Positions 43,292-52,006 of a DNA stretch of 64,000 nt are shown here, in pieces; the first letter of the stretch is position 1; each line of letters starts with the position of its first letter. The translations under genes were made by a program, and so were the position numbers. Below the pieces are notes generated by a model that did not search any database, had not been told where the DNA came from, and saw only the letters and a program-made list of their open reading frames with translations. Source of the stretch: Saprospiraceae bacterium (GTDB lineage: Bacteria > Bacteroidota > Bacteroidia > Chitinophagales > Saprospiraceae); NCBI GenBank assembly GCA_026129545.1, contig JAHCHX010000001.1, positions 3,188,501-3,252,500 on the forward strand, read 5' to 3'.

Positions 43292-44762
43292 GTAAAAACT
43301 TAGGCATCCAACCCAAGTCAATGTAAAATTGTTTTAGCGAATACATCTGGTTCATGGAGTTATCGAATGACATATCGGTATTGAAGGATTTGGTCATGGT
43401 CTTGCTTGCCAAGGTTGAGGCACTGGAATCCGAGAATGCTGCCCTTCGGGCGGAAGTTGCCGAATTGCGTTCGCGCCTAAAGATGAACAGCAAGAACAGT
43501 CACAAGCCGCCGTCGTCAGATGGTTTGTCCAAGAAACCGGGCCTTCCCAAAGAGCCGCCCAAAAAGAGCGGCGGCCAGTTGGGCCACAAAGGCAAGACGC
43601 TCAAGATGGTGGACACGGTGGACCACGTTGTGGTGCACCATGCCACATCCTGCTCCTGCTGTTCGAAGGATTTTTCCACTGCCGACGTGGTTGAAGTGGC
43701 CCAAAAGCGCCAGGTGTTCGATATTCCCGCACCCCGCATGGAGGTCACGGAGCACCAGTTGGGCGTGGCGGTCTGTTGTGGCAGGCAGCATTGGGGCTGT
43801 TTTCCGCCCGAGGTAGGCCAGCCTGTGCAGTACGGTTCCCGGATCAAGGCGCTGAGCGTCCTGTTGAACAACGACTACAAACTGCCGCTGGAGAAAATCG
43901 AGCAACTCATGGGCGACCTGTGGGGCTGTTCGTTCAACGAAAGCACCGCCCTGACGGCCAACGCTGGCATGTACCAAGCCCTTGAGCCGATTGAGGAACA
44001 AATCAAAACGGCGGTTTTGGCCTCCGATGTGGTTCATTTTGATGAAACGGGCATGCGGGTGGAGAAAAAACTCCACTGGTTCCACGTCGCCTCGACCGCG
44101 CTGTTCACCCACCTGTTCGTCCACAAAAAACGGGGCAAGGAGGCGCTCGAATCCGAAGCCTCGCTGCTCAAGGACTTCACCAAGCGGGCCGTGCACGACT
44201 GCTGGGCCAGTTATTTTGACTTTCAACAGTGCAAGCACGCCCTCTGTGGCGCGCACCTGCTCCGGGAACTGACCAATCTGGCGGAAAACGGCTCAAAATG
44301 GGCCTCCCAAATGCACCAGTTTGTCCTGCAACTCTACCAAGCCAGCCAAAAGGGCACCGGGTCGGTGGCCGACCCTCAAACCTGGCGGCACCACTTCGAG
44401 CAAATCTGCCAATCGGCCGACAGGGAAGAGCCGCCCCCCAAACAGGGCAAAAGAGGAAAGCCCAAAAACTCGAAGGGACGCAACCTGCTCAATCGCCTGG
44501 TCAAGCACCGGGACGAGTGGCTTGCCTTTGCCTTTGAGCAAAACGTGCCGTTCACCAACAACCAAGCCGAGCGCGACATCCGTTGCCTGAAGACCAAACA
44601 AAAGGTCGCCACCAATTTCCAAACCTTTAAAGGGGCGCAGCACTATGCACGCATACAATCATTTACCTCAACTCTACGCAAACATTCAATGAACGTGTTC
44701 CAGAACCTGACAAACGCTTTTGATAGGAAAACTATCGTTTTTAAGGCTGGCTAAGTTTTTAC
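43292..44762 (+). mobile_element. Complete IS66-family insertion sequence (1471 bp, transposase only)
   Basis: The ends are GTAAAAACTTAGGCA (43292-43306) and, as reverse complement, GTAAAAACTTAGCCA (44748-44762): terminal inverted repeats with one mismatch in 15, opening with the GTAA typical of IS66. A perfect 8-bp duplication GAAAATTA flanks it. Only the tnpC-type transposase is present; the accessory tnpA and tnpB genes of larger IS66 elements are absent, as in the single-gene subgroup. The intact frame and exact duplication indicate a recent, possibly active insertion. Confidence 0.93.
43354..44754 (+). CDS. tnpC: IS66-family transposase (TnpC type)
   Basis: 466 residues. An N-terminal leucine-zipper-like coiled coil (LVMVLLAKVEALESENAALR), a conserved SHKPPSSDGLSKKPG segment, a zinc-finger-like HHATSCSCCSKDF, then the DDE catalytic domain: Asp in VVHFDETGMRV, the CHALCGAHLLREL-like region (CKHALCGAHLLRELTN), and Glu in NNQAERDIRCLKTKQKV. 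The stop codon lies inside the right terminal repeat. The frame appears intact. Confidence 0.95.
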   Translation: MELSNDISVLKDLVMVLLAKVEALESENAALRAEVAELRSRLKMNSKNSHKPPSSDGLSKKPGLPKEPPKKSGGQLGHKGKTLKMVDTVDHVVVHHATSCSCCSKDFSTADVVEVAQKRQVFDIPAPRMEVTEHQLGVAVCCGRQHWGCFPPEVGQPVQYGSRIKALSVLLNNDYKLPLEKIEQLMGDLWGCSFNESTALTANAGMYQALEPIEEQIKTAVLASDVVHFDETGMRVEKKLHWFHVASTALFTHLFVHKKRGKEALESEASLLKDFTKRAVHDCWASYFDFQQCKHALCGAHLLRELTNLAENGSKWASQMHQFVLQLYQASQKGTGSVADPQTWRHHFEQICQSADREEPPPKQGKRGKPKNSKGRNLLNRLVKHRDEWLAFAFEQNVPFTNNQAERDIRCLKTKQKVATNFQTFKGAQHYARIQSFTSTLRKHSMNVFQNLTNAFDRKTIVFKAG

Positions 44763-44770
44763 GAAAATTA
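44763..44770. repeat. Target-site duplication of the IS66 element, right copy
   Basis: GAAAATTA, identical to 43284-43291. It directly abuts the A-run that forms the T-tract of the leftward tRNA-Asp terminator. Confidence 0.9.
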
Positions 44771-44798
44771 AAAAAGCCCAACGAAACCGTTGAGCTTT
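44771..44798 (-). terminator. Rho-independent terminator of tRNA-Asp
   Basis: Read leftward: AAAGCTCAACG, a 4-nt loop GTTT, CGTTGGGCTTT and further T residues. The stem is 11 bp with one wobble. Confidence 0.8.
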
Positions 44799-44802
44799 CT
44801 TG

Positions 44803-44876
44803 CGGACTGGACGGGACTCGAACCCGCGACCTCCGCCGTGACAGGGCGGCATTCTAACCGACTGAACTACCAATCC
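44803..44876 (-). tRNA. tRNA-Asp (anticodon GTC)
   Basis: 74 nt. Read leftward, the acceptor GGATTGG (44876-44870) pairs with CCAGTCC; the D arm is AGTTCAGTCGGTTAGAAT; the anticodon arm is CCGCCCTGTCACGGCGG with anticodon GTC; the T arm is GCGGGTTCGAGTCCCGT; the discriminator is G. The 3' CCA is not encoded. A terminator follows directly and a consensus promoter precedes it. Confidence 0.95.
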
Positions 44877-44899
44877 ATATTTTTTAGCAAAAGCGGGGG

Positions 44900-44931
44900 C
44901 AAAGGTAATTTCTAACCGTTTAGAAGAACAA
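44900..44931 (-). promoter_or_regulatory. Promoter of tRNA-Asp
   Basis: Read leftward: TTG (44929-44931), 21 bp, TACCTTTG (44900-44907), 23 bp before the mature tRNA 5' end. Confidence 0.7.
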
Positions 44932-45106
44932 GTTTTTTTCAAAAAAAATCCAAAAAAGTTTGCTCCGGTTTACGGCTGTCGAAAATCCATTGGGTTCGCA
45001 TACCTTTGTCCGCCATTTTAACAAAAAAGACCAATCTTGCTTGGCCTGATTGCTAAAGCCATTGGGTTGGTCAATCATCCAAAATCAATGTTGTAGCCAC
45101 ATGGCA

Positions 45107-46072
45107 ATGACTTTCATGGATTTCGAGAAACCCCTTGAAGCCCTCTACGAGCAGCTGGAAAAGTTGAAGGAAGTGGGCGAAAAGGGCGAATTGGACGTGA
45201 CTGATATGGTGCGCGAGCTGGAAGGTAAAATCGCCTCCAAACGCGCAGAGATATTTACCAATCTTACAGGTTGGCAAAAAGTGCAGCTCTCTCGTCACCC
45301 CGAACGCCCTTACACCCTATATTATGTGACTACGATGTGTCGCAAGTTCATCGAGTTGCATGGCGACCGATATGCGGGCGATGACCACGCTATCGTGGGT
45401 GGGCTAGCTAACCTCGACGGCCAAACCATCATGGTCATTGGCCACCAAAAAGGAGTAAACACCAAGATGCGTCAATATCGCAACTTTGGCATGGCTAATC
45501 CCGAAGGTTACAGAAAGGCGCTGCGTCTGATGAAAATGGCTGAGCGTTTTGGCTTTCCGGTGGTGACGCTTATTGATACCCCTGGCGCGTATCCGGGGCT
45601 TGAGGCAGAACAACGCGGACAAGCGGAGGCTATTGCCCGCAACCTTTTCGAGATGGCACAGCTGCGAGTGCCGATACTTTGTTACATCATTGGGGAAGGC
45701 GCTTCGGGTGGTGCGTTGGGCATAGGTCTTGGCGACCGGGTGTTCATGCTAGAATACACATGGTATTCGGTAATTTCGCCCGAATCCTGTTCTTCCATAC
45801 TCTGGCATTCGTGGGATTACAAAGAACAGGCCGCCGAGGCGCTCAAACTGGATGCGGAAAACATGCTAAAATTCAAATTGATAGACGGCATTGTGAAAGA
45901 ACCGCTTGGCGGCGCTCACAATGCTCCAGAGGAAATGGCCAATCACTTGAAAGAGCACATCCTATCCGAACTGAAGCAACTGATGCCGCAAGACCCTGCC
46001 AAACGTATTGCCGACCGCATTGAAAAGTACAGTAAAATGGGGCATTACCGCGAGCTCCCCGCCAATGCATAG
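45107..46072 (+). CDS. accA: Acetyl-CoA carboxylase carboxyltransferase subunit alpha
   Basis: 321 residues. With AccD it transfers CO2 from carboxybiotin to acetyl-CoA, giving malonyl-CoA for fatty-acid synthesis. Family features: [85 protein letters not shown] and [18 protein letters not shown]. The start MTFMDFEKP fits homologues; ATG 45101 is an alternative. A TACCTTTG -7 element at 45001-45008 gives a leader of about 90 nt; I see no clear -33 partner. Confidence 0.96.
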   Translation: MTFMDFEKPLEALYEQLEKLKEVGEKGELDVTDMVRELEGKIASKRAEIFTNLTGWQKVQLSRHPERPYTLYYVTTMCRKFIELHGDRYAGDDHAIVGGLANLDGQTIMVIGHQKGVNTKMRQYRNFGMANPEGYRKALRLMKMAERFGFPVVTLIDTPGAYPGLEAEQRGQAEAIARNLFEMAQLRVPILCYIIGEGASGGALGIGLGDRVFMLEYTWYSVISPESCSSILWHSWDYKEQAAEALKLDAENMLKFKLIDGIVKEPLGGAHNAPEEMANHLKEHILSELKQLMPQDPAKRIADRIEKYSKMGHYRELPANA

Positions 46073-46181
46073 TCGAACAGCAAATAGATTGAGACACTTG
46101 AACGTTAGGCAGTTGACTTTGGGACACAAGTAATTTTGCCCCGAGCACAGCACATCAGAATTCAAAAAATCTACGCTTGCC

Positions 46182-46733
46182 ATGCTGGAATCCATCCGCA
46201 TTGCCCTTTATGAAAAATCCTTGCGCAAGGTATTGGCGACGCAGAAGCGTCATCGCCAGGCGCACAATTTTGCCAGTGCGAAAAAAGTGGGTGTCCTGTT
46301 TGATGCCACCGCCGAGAAAACCCGGCATGAAGTGATGGACTACGCTAAACAATTGGTGGAAAAGGGCAAGAGTGTTCGTTTGTTTGGTTATTTCAAAACC
46401 AAGCAACCCCCAGAGGGCCACGCTTTCAATTTTTTCTTTCAAAAAGAAACAACTTGGGCAGGAGTGCCCAAAAGCGAGAAAGCCAAAGCCTTTGCCGAGG
46501 AAAAATTCGATCTGTTGATTTACCTCAACCCGGAAGAGTGCCCGCCACTCGAGTGGCTTGCCGCAGCTTCACAAGCGGCCATGAAAGTGGGTTTTGCGAC
46601 GGAACGCCCCAACGATTTTGACCTACTTTTGGAGACCCCCGACGACAAAGGGCTTGCCTATTTCATCGAACAAATGCACTTGTATCTGGATAAAATCGTC
46701 CTTTCGAAAAATGAATCTGCACGAGCGATTTAG
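46182..46733 (+). CDS. DUF6913-like protein upstream of dapA
   Basis: 183 residues, probably cytoplasmic. Regions such as KKVGVLFDATAEKTRHEVMD, KQPPEGHAFNFFFQKETTW, FAEEKFDLLIYLNPEECPP and AAMKVGFATERPNDFDLLLE resemble a Bacteroidota family (DUF6913) often found next to dapA. No catalytic motif is recognised. Its last 23 bases overlap the start of dapA, so the two are translationally linked. A TAATTTTG -7 element lies at 46131-46138. Confidence 0.72.
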   Translation: MLESIRIALYEKSLRKVLATQKRHRQAHNFASAKKVGVLFDATAEKTRHEVMDYAKQLVEKGKSVRLFGYFKTKQPPEGHAFNFFFQKETTWAGVPKSEKAKAFAEEKFDLLIYLNPEECPPLEWLAAASQAAMKVGFATERPNDFDLLLETPDDKGLAYFIEQMHLYLDKIVLSKNESARAI

Positions 46734-47604
46734 GGGTACTGGCGTGGCCTTAGTTACGCCTTTTAAAAATGGTGGCATTGACTGGGAAGACCTCGAAAAA
46801 ATTATTGAACACGTCATTGCGGGCGGGGCTGAGTTCCTTGTCAGTCTTGGCACCACCGGAGAATCAGTCGTATTGTCGGATGAAGAGCATCGGGAAATTC
46901 TTGATTTCACCATCAAGGTCAATCGGGGCAGGCTGCCAGTGGTGGCGGGTGTTTTTGGAGGCAACAACACACAGGCAATGGTGGACAAAATCAAGGACTT
47001 CAACTTCGAGGGCATTGATGCGCTGCTGTCCAGCAACCCCGCCTACAACAAGCCCGGCCAAGAGGGCATCTTTCGCCATTATATGGAACTGGCCGAAGTA
47101 TCACCAAGGCCCATCATCATTTACAACGTGCCAAGCCGCACGGCCTCCAATATGGCTGCCGAAACGACACTTCGCCTTGCCAATGCGAGCGAAAAGTTTC
47201 TTGGCGTGAAAGAAGCCTCTGACGACATTTACCAAGTGATGAAAATTATCAAGGGGAAGCCTAAGGATTTTCTCGTGCTGAGCGGCGATGATTTCATCAC
47301 GCTTCCGCTGATTGCAACGGGTGGGGATGGCGTGATTTCAGTGATTGCGAACACCGTTCCGCGCCCCTTTACCGACATGGTGCGTGCCGCATTGCGCCAC
47401 GATATGCCGACCGCTCAAAAACTCAACTTGAAACTGCTCGAGCTTTACAAGTTGCTTTTTTTAGAAGGAAACCCCGTTGGGGTGAAAGCCGCGCTCGAAC
47501 TGCAAGGGCTTTGCAGCCGCGAGGTGAGGCTCCCGCTCGTGCCAATGAGCGAGCAAGGCGTACATTTGATAATGGCCGAACTGGAGAAGTTGGGATATTT
47601 GTGA
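46711..47604 (+). CDS. dapA: 4-hydroxy-tetrahydrodipicolinate synthase
   Basis: 297 residues. It condenses pyruvate with aspartate semialdehyde, the first committed step to lysine and meso-diaminopimelate. Motifs: GTGVALVTPFKNGGIDW, SLGTTGESVVLSDEEH, the tyrosine in PIIIYNVPSRTASNM, and the Schiff-base lysine in FLGVKEASDD. Start ATG 46711 (MNLHERFRG) gives the normal length; the frame extends further up in the overlap with the preceding gene but that part has no homology. It converges on lepA, 6 bp away. Confidence 0.96.
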   Translation: MNLHERFRGTGVALVTPFKNGGIDWEDLEKIIEHVIAGGAEFLVSLGTTGESVVLSDEEHREILDFTIKVNRGRLPVVAGVFGGNNTQAMVDKIKDFNFEGIDALLSSNPAYNKPGQEGIFRHYMELAEVSPRPIIIYNVPSRTASNMAAETTLRLANASEKFLGVKEASDDIYQVMKIIKGKPKDFLVLSGDDFITLPLIATGGDGVISVIANTVPRPFTDMVRAALRHDMPTAQKLNLKLLELYKLLFLEGNPVGVKAALELQGLCSREVRLPLVPMSEQGVHLIMAELEKLGYL

Positions 47605-47610
47605 GATGGG

Positions 47611-49407
47611 TCAATCGCTCAACTTCAGCACCTTCAAAAACGCTTCTTGCGGCACTTCCACCGAGCCGAACTGCTTCATGCGTTTTTTGCCTTCTTTTTG
47701 CTTTTCCAACAATTTCCGTTTGCGAGAGATGTCGCCGCCGTAGCATTTTGCGGTCACGTCCTTTCGGAGTGCCGAAATGGTTTCGCGCGCGATTATTTTC
47801 TGGCCTATGGCTGCCTGAATGGCAATCTGGAATTGCTGACGAGGCAACAATTCTTTGAGTTTTTCGCACATCCGCCGTCCCATCTGTTCCGCTTTTGAGC
47901 GGTGTACAAGGGCACTGAGCGCGTCTACCTGTTCGCCATTGAGCTTGATGTCGAGTTTCACCAAATCCGTCTCGCGGTAGTCGAGCAAGTGATAGTCGAA
48001 AGAGGCGTAACCGCGCGTCATGGATTTCAGTTTGTCATAAAAGTCAAAAACAATTTCCGCGAGCGGCAGGTGGAAAATCATTTCCAAGCGCGTGGAGGTG
48101 AGATACTGCTGTTTGATGAGAATGCCTCGTTTTTCGAGGCAAAGCGTCATGATATTTCCGATATATTCTGGCTTGGTAATGATTTGGGCGTAGATGTAGG
48201 GTTCTTCCACCGATGAAAGGTGGTTGGGGTCGGGCAATTCTGTTGGCTGATGCACACGAAAACGATGTCCCTTCATGTCGGTGGCAAAATAGGGCACGTT
48301 GGGCACCGTCGTGATGATTTCCTGTTTGAACTCTCGATAAAGACGCTCTTGCACGATTTCCAAATGCAGCATTCCGAGAAATCCGCACCGGAAACCAAAC
48401 CCCAAAGCGGCGGATGTTTCGGGTTCGTACACCAATGAGGCATCGTTCAGTTGGAGTTTTTCCAAAGAATCGCGCAAATCTTCGAAGTCATCGTTGTCCA
48501 ATGGATATAGCCCTGCAAACACCATCGGTTTCACGTCCTCAAAACCCTTAACGGGTTCGGAACATGGGTTCGCGACATGGGTTATCGTGTCACCGACTTT
48601 GATTTCTCGACTGACTTTTATGCCCGTGATGACATATCCGACGTTGCCCGCGCTCAGCTCATTGGTTTCAAATTGGCCCAGCTTCAATACGCCCACCTCT
48701 TCGGCAAACACTTCTTTGCCAGTGTTGTAAAACTTGATTTTGTCTCCCTTTTTCAAAGTGCCGTTCATCACGCGGACGTAGGCAACCACTCCTCTGTAAG
48801 AGTTGAACATGGAGTCAAAAATCATCGTTTGCAAGGGGGCGTTAGAGTCGCCTTTTGGCGGCGGCACGCGGTCAACCACCGCCGCCAATATCTCTGGCAC
48901 GCCGATGCCCGTGCGCCCGGAGGCAGAGATAATCTCCTCTCTACTACACCCAATAAGGTCCATGATTTGGTCTTGCACCTCTTCAATCATCGCGGTTTCC
49001 ATGTCCACTTTGTTGACGATGGGGATAATTTCAAGGTCGTGCTCAACCGCGAGATAAAGATTGCTAATGGTCTGAGCCTGAATCCCTTGTGTGGCATCCA
49101 CCAAAAGCAGTGCGCCTTCGCAAGCAGCAATGGAACGGCTCACCTCGTAGGAAAAATCAACATGGCCGGGGGTGTCAATCAAGTTGAAAATGTATTCCTC
49201 GCCATTGGCCGGATGCACATAGCGCATCTGTATCGCATGACTTTTGATGGTGATGCCGCGCTCACGTTCGAGGTCCATGTTGTCGAGCGCCTGGTCTTGC
49301 ATGTCACGCTTGCTGATGGTGTTGGTATATTCAAGCAGGCGGTCGGCAAGTGTGCTCTTGCCGTGGTCAATATGCGCTATGATGCAAAAATTGCGGATAT
49401 TCTTCAT
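47611..49407 (-). CDS. lepA: Elongation factor 4 (LepA)
   Basis: 598 residues, standard length. P-loop AHIDHGKS, G2 [37 protein letters not shown]; then the EF4-specific C-terminal domain ([62 protein letters not shown]). It is a ribosome-bound GTPase that acts on stalled or pre-translocation complexes. A TACCTTTG -7 element lies at 49552-49559 on this strand, leaving a leader of about 140 nt that contains a hairpin. Confidence 0.97.
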   Translation of the reverse strand: MKNIRNFCIIAHIDHGKSTLADRLLEYTNTISKRDMQDQALDNMDLERERGITIKSHAIQMRYVHPANGEEYIFNLIDTPGHVDFSYEVSRSIAACEGALLLVDATQGIQAQTISNLYLAVEHDLEIIPIVNKVDMETAMIEEVQDQIMDLIGCSREEIISASGRTGIGVPEILAAVVDRVPPPKGDSNAPLQTMIFDSMFNSYRGVVAYVRVMNGTLKKGDKIKFYNTGKEVFAEEVGVLKLGQFETNELSAGNVGYVITGIKVSREIKVGDTITHVANPCSEPVKGFEDVKPMVFAGLYPLDNDDFEDLRDSLEKLQLNDASLVYEPETSAALGFGFRCGFLGMLHLEIVQERLYREFKQEIITTVPNVPYFATDMKGHRFRVHQPTELPDPNHLSSVEEPYIYAQIITKPEYIGNIMTLCLEKRGILIKQQYLTSTRLEMIFHLPLAEIVFDFYDKLKSMTRGYASFDYHLLDYRETDLVKLDIKLNGEQVDALSALVHRSKAEQMGRRMCEKLKELLPRQQFQIAIQAAIGQKIIARETISALRKDVTAKCYGGDISRKRKLLEKQKEGKKRMKQFGSVEVPQEAFLKVLKLSD

Positions 49408-49705
49408 TGAAAATGGTGTTGGCTTTTGGAAACACGCTTGTTGTGCAGTGTAGGGTTTTGATTGAAGGAAAATCTCTTCACCGCAACAAGTTATATCCTA
49501 AAAAATTGCCAACGGCTAAAGGCAAAAAAGCCAATAGCCGTTTTCGGCCTGCAAAGGTAGATGATTTTGAGTGTTTTGAATGGATACAACCAATGTTGGG
49601 ATACCATTTAGACAAAATAAAAAAAGCCCGGTCTTTTCAGACCGAGCTAAGATGAAAGCCTTGCAAGATTGTCTTCTGATGGGATGGCCTCAGGGATGTG
49701 GTCAA
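49408..49705. other. lepA leader plus mddA terminator; no gene
   Basis: From left to right: the lepA leader with a hairpin (AACGGCTA 49511-49518 with TAGCCGTT 49535-49542, and an inner GGC/GCC pair around an A-run), the lepA -7 element TACCTTTG (49552-49559, minus strand), and the terminator of the next gene at 49619-49648. Confidence 0.55.
49619..49648 (-). terminator. Rho-independent terminator of the methyltransferase gene
   Basis: Read leftward: AGCTCGGTCT, loop GAAA, AGACCGGGCT, then TTTTT. The 10-bp stem carries one wobble pair. It lies 57 bp beyond the stop at 49706. Confidence 0.85.
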
Positions 49706-50500
49706 TTAGTAGATGGGGGCTTGGCTTTCCGCTTTCTCAGATTCCATTTTGGCAGATTCGGCCCGTCGAGACAGTTTTTTGAAGGAAGGAATCAGCATAG
49801 GTGCCCACTTTTTGTAATTGCGGTATTTGTCACCGTACAAAGTCACCAAATCACCCTCTTCGAGCTGAATTGCCACGAGAATATATCCTGTGGTCATCAC
49901 GGCAAAAAAGAGATGCGTGAACGTCATGACTGGAGCAGCCCAAAATGCGATGATGAAACCGAGGTAGAGTGGGTGGCGCACATACTTGTAAAAAAGCGGG
50001 AGACGGAAAGGGATGTGTTCGTACTTCTTACCTTGAAAGTAGAGCCACACTTGGCGCAGCCCGAACAGGTCAAAATGGTTAATCATAAACGTGGCGACCA
50101 AAACGATACCCCAACCCAGAAGGCTGATGCCCGTCAATGTAGCAGCGAGCGTGCCATTTTCAACGGCCCAAACCACGCCACCCATCGGCTGCCAAAAATA
50201 GGCCAACGCAAGGAGACAAAGACTTGCAAGCAACACGAATGTGCTACGCTCCATGGATTCGGGGACGAACCGCGTCCACCAACGCTTAAAAGCAGGTCGG
50301 GCCATGACGCTGTGTTGCACTGCAAACAGCGACAAAAGGCCTGCGTTGATGAGGATGGCCTCCATGAGCGGCAACTGTAGCTCGCCGTCAATGCTTTTGG
50401 GAACGAATAAGTTTCCGACGAATCCAATCATATAGAGAAAGGTGCCGAAAAACACACAATAAGCGACAACGCCGTACAGCAAAACGAGAAGACGTTTCAT
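49706..50500 (-). CDS. mddA: Probable methanethiol S-methyltransferase (MddA; NnrU/ICMT-like membrane family)
   Basis: 264 residues from ATG 50500 (MKRLLVLLYGVVAYCVFFG); the longer frame to 50947 lacks homology. Five or six membrane helices. Diagnostic stretches are VQHSVMARPAFKRWWTRFVP, ESMERSTFVLLAS and YKYVRHPLYLGFIIAFWAAP, whose RHPxY motif binds S-adenosylmethionine in the isoprenylcysteine methyltransferase superfamily. MddA methylates methanethiol to dimethyl sulfide. Assignment rests on these remembered motifs; a general ICMT/NnrU-family methyltransferase is the alternative. The charged tail (RRAESAKMESEKAESQ) is cytoplasmic. Confidence 0.72.
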   Translation of the reverse strand: MKRLLVLLYGVVAYCVFFGTFLYMIGFVGNLFVPKSIDGELQLPLMEAILINAGLLSLFAVQHSVMARPAFKRWWTRFVPESMERSTFVLLASLCLLALAYFWQPMGGVVWAVENGTLAATLTGISLLGWGIVLVATFMINHFDLFGLRQVWLYFQGKKYEHIPFRLPLFYKYVRHPLYLGFIIAFWAAPVMTFTHLFFAVMTTGYILVAIQLEEGDLVTLYGDKYRNYKKWAPMLIPSFKKLSRRAESAKMESEKAESQAPIY

Positions 50501-50812
50501 AAAGTGAGTTAAATTGAGTGTAAAAAATGTGATTGATTCAATTGCGCCGCAAGGTTTGCCCGACATCCTGACCCGACAATGAATAGATGAGCCGATAGGT
50601 GCATTTTTCGCGCAGCAGTCAGTGTTTTTTGAGGCAGCGACGTTCAAAAAGGGAAAAACGCACATTTTGCTCACGATGCTTGTCGTACTCAAAAAAACCA
50701 TCAAACGACTCAACTTTTGGCCACACACAATCAAACAGCCTTGGCCTGTTTTAAAATGGCGGTGTCCTTTGTCAGCGAATTCAATCACATTTTTTTCAAA
50801 TCTTATTTCGCT
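50501..50812. other. 312-bp region between divergent genes; nothing clear
   Basis: No gene is supported. AACTTTTG near 50723 is one base off the -7 consensus for the rightward gene. I found no TAnnTTTG match for the leftward gene and no hairpin of note. Confidence 0.4.
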
Positions 50813-51265
50813 ATGAAAACAATTTTCGCGCTGGCACTGACCAGTCTGTGCCTCTGGTCCGTTGCGACCGCTCAAACGCCGCCCCATTTTCGCCGAATGG
50901 AAACCAAAGTCTTTCTTGACGAGGAAGCGCCTGCACCGAAAGCACACAATGAACTTTCGACTTCAAGGAGCAGAATTAGAAATGCGTGGTTCCCCAATTT
51001 CAAGCAGTATGTGCGTGAGCATATCCAATATCCCGGTGCGGCCCGCGAAACTGGCTTGGAGGGCGCGGTCGGAGCGGAAGCCGTGGTGCGGACGGATGGC
51101 AAACTGACGGATGTTCGGATTGTCGAACCACTTAGCTACAGCTGCGACAAGGCAGTGAAAAAAATGCTATCGAGTATGCCCCCGTGGAATGCCGCGCGTC
51201 GTGACGGAGTGCCTGTCGAACAAAAGGTGTTTGTTCGGGTGCACTTCAAACTTGAGTTGTTTTAA
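50813..51265 (+). CDS. Secreted protein with a TonB C-terminal-like domain
   Basis: 150 residues from ATG 50813, opening with a signal peptide (MKTIFALALTSLCLWSVATA). After a variable region, residues ~75-150 (QYVREHIQYPGAARETGLEG, VRTDGKLTDVRIVEPLS, CDKAVKKMLSSMPPWNAAR) form a TonB C-terminal fold. The YP-x-x-A-R-x-x-G-x-x-G motif is typical of Bacteroidota TonB-like domains. A true TonB has an N-terminal membrane anchor and Pro-rich spacer; neither is here, so this is probably a periplasmic protein using the same fold. A terminator follows. Confidence 0.8.
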   Translation: MKTIFALALTSLCLWSVATAQTPPHFRRMETKVFLDEEAPAPKAHNELSTSRSRIRNAWFPNFKQYVREHIQYPGAARETGLEGAVGAEAVVRTDGKLTDVRIVEPLSYSCDKAVKKMLSSMPPWNAARRDGVPVEQKVFVRVHFKLELF

Positions 51266-51278
51266 TTTGGTTTGTTTT

Positions 51279-51312
51279 AACCCCTCCCGCACATAGTCGG
51301 GAGGGGGTTTTT
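51279..51312 (+). terminator. Rho-independent terminator after the TonB-C gene
   Basis: AACCCCTCCCG (51279-51289) pairs with CGGGAGGGGGTT (51298-51309) across an 8-nt loop, followed by T residues. Confidence 0.85.
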
Positions 51313-51342
51313 GAAAAGTTTTGACCTAAGACATTTTGAATC

Positions 51343-51834
51343 ATGACAAAGGCTCCCGATTCGATGCACACCATCCGTTTCATGCACTGCGACCCGTTCA
51401 ATCACCTGAGCAACACACGCTATCTCGAATATTTTATCAATGCGCGGGAAGACCATCTGCTGCACAACTATGGATTCGACATTTACGACCATGCAGCCAA
51501 AACGGGCGAATCGTGGGTAGTAGCGCAAAACCAGATTGCCTACCTGACTCCGGCGCGTGCTATGGAAAGAGTACTCATCCAGTCGTCCATTTTGGAATGG
51601 AACTCAAGCGACGTTTTGGTAGAAATGCAAATGTGGAATGAGTCCTGCACCAAAGTGAAAGCGATGCTTTGGACGAGATATGTTCATGTGAATCTGCGCA
51701 CCCAAAAACGAACGCTTCATTCAGAGTATGTCAATGGCCTCTTCAAGCAATGGGAAACCCCCTTGTCGCGCAGGATGCCCTTCGAGGAGCGAGTCGCGGC
51801 AATGAAGGAAACCGTTGTCAGCGTGTCCCATTAA
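51343..51834 (+). CDS. Acyl-CoA thioesterase, hotdog fold (4HBT type)
   Basis: 163 residues. MHCDPFNHLSNTRYLEYFIN holds the catalytic Asp of the 4-hydroxybenzoyl-CoA thioesterase class (D-x-x-N/H-x-x-N-x-x-Y). AQNQIAYLTPARAMERVLIQ and VKAMLWTRYVHVNL are later hotdog strands. It hydrolyses an acyl-CoA; the chain specificity is unknown. It begins 31 bp after a terminator, so it has its own promoter or depends on read-through. Confidence 0.85.
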   Translation: MTKAPDSMHTIRFMHCDPFNHLSNTRYLEYFINAREDHLLHNYGFDIYDHAAKTGESWVVAQNQIAYLTPARAMERVLIQSSILEWNSSDVLVEMQMWNESCTKVKAMLWTRYVHVNLRTQKRTLHSEYVNGLFKQWETPLSRRMPFEERVAAMKETVVSVSH

Positions 51835-52006
51835 GGGGAAATGAAAACATGCGAGTGCCAAATTGTCGGCATTTGTCACCTCGAATTAACCAGTATGTTA
51901 CATTTGTCCGATGTATGCACCTCCGTTATATTGCACTCGCAGATGGTTGGGGGGCGCTTGCGAATTCTTCGATGGTCTCGCAAACGTGTTCCCAGCCCGC
52001 CGGACC

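Noticed and set aside
44081..44095. GTTCCACGTCG in the transposase as a third parS
   Set aside because: Only one half-site is present; the palindrome is broken after CACGT.
43516..44256. 246-residue leftward frame opposite the transposase
   Set aside because: Antisense to an intact IS66 transposase; no recognisable motif.
32146..44876. A complete prophage or integrative island with integrase
   Set aside because: No integrase, recombinase other than the IS66 transposase, phage structural gene or tRNA-repeat att site is visible; only an accessory character is inferred.
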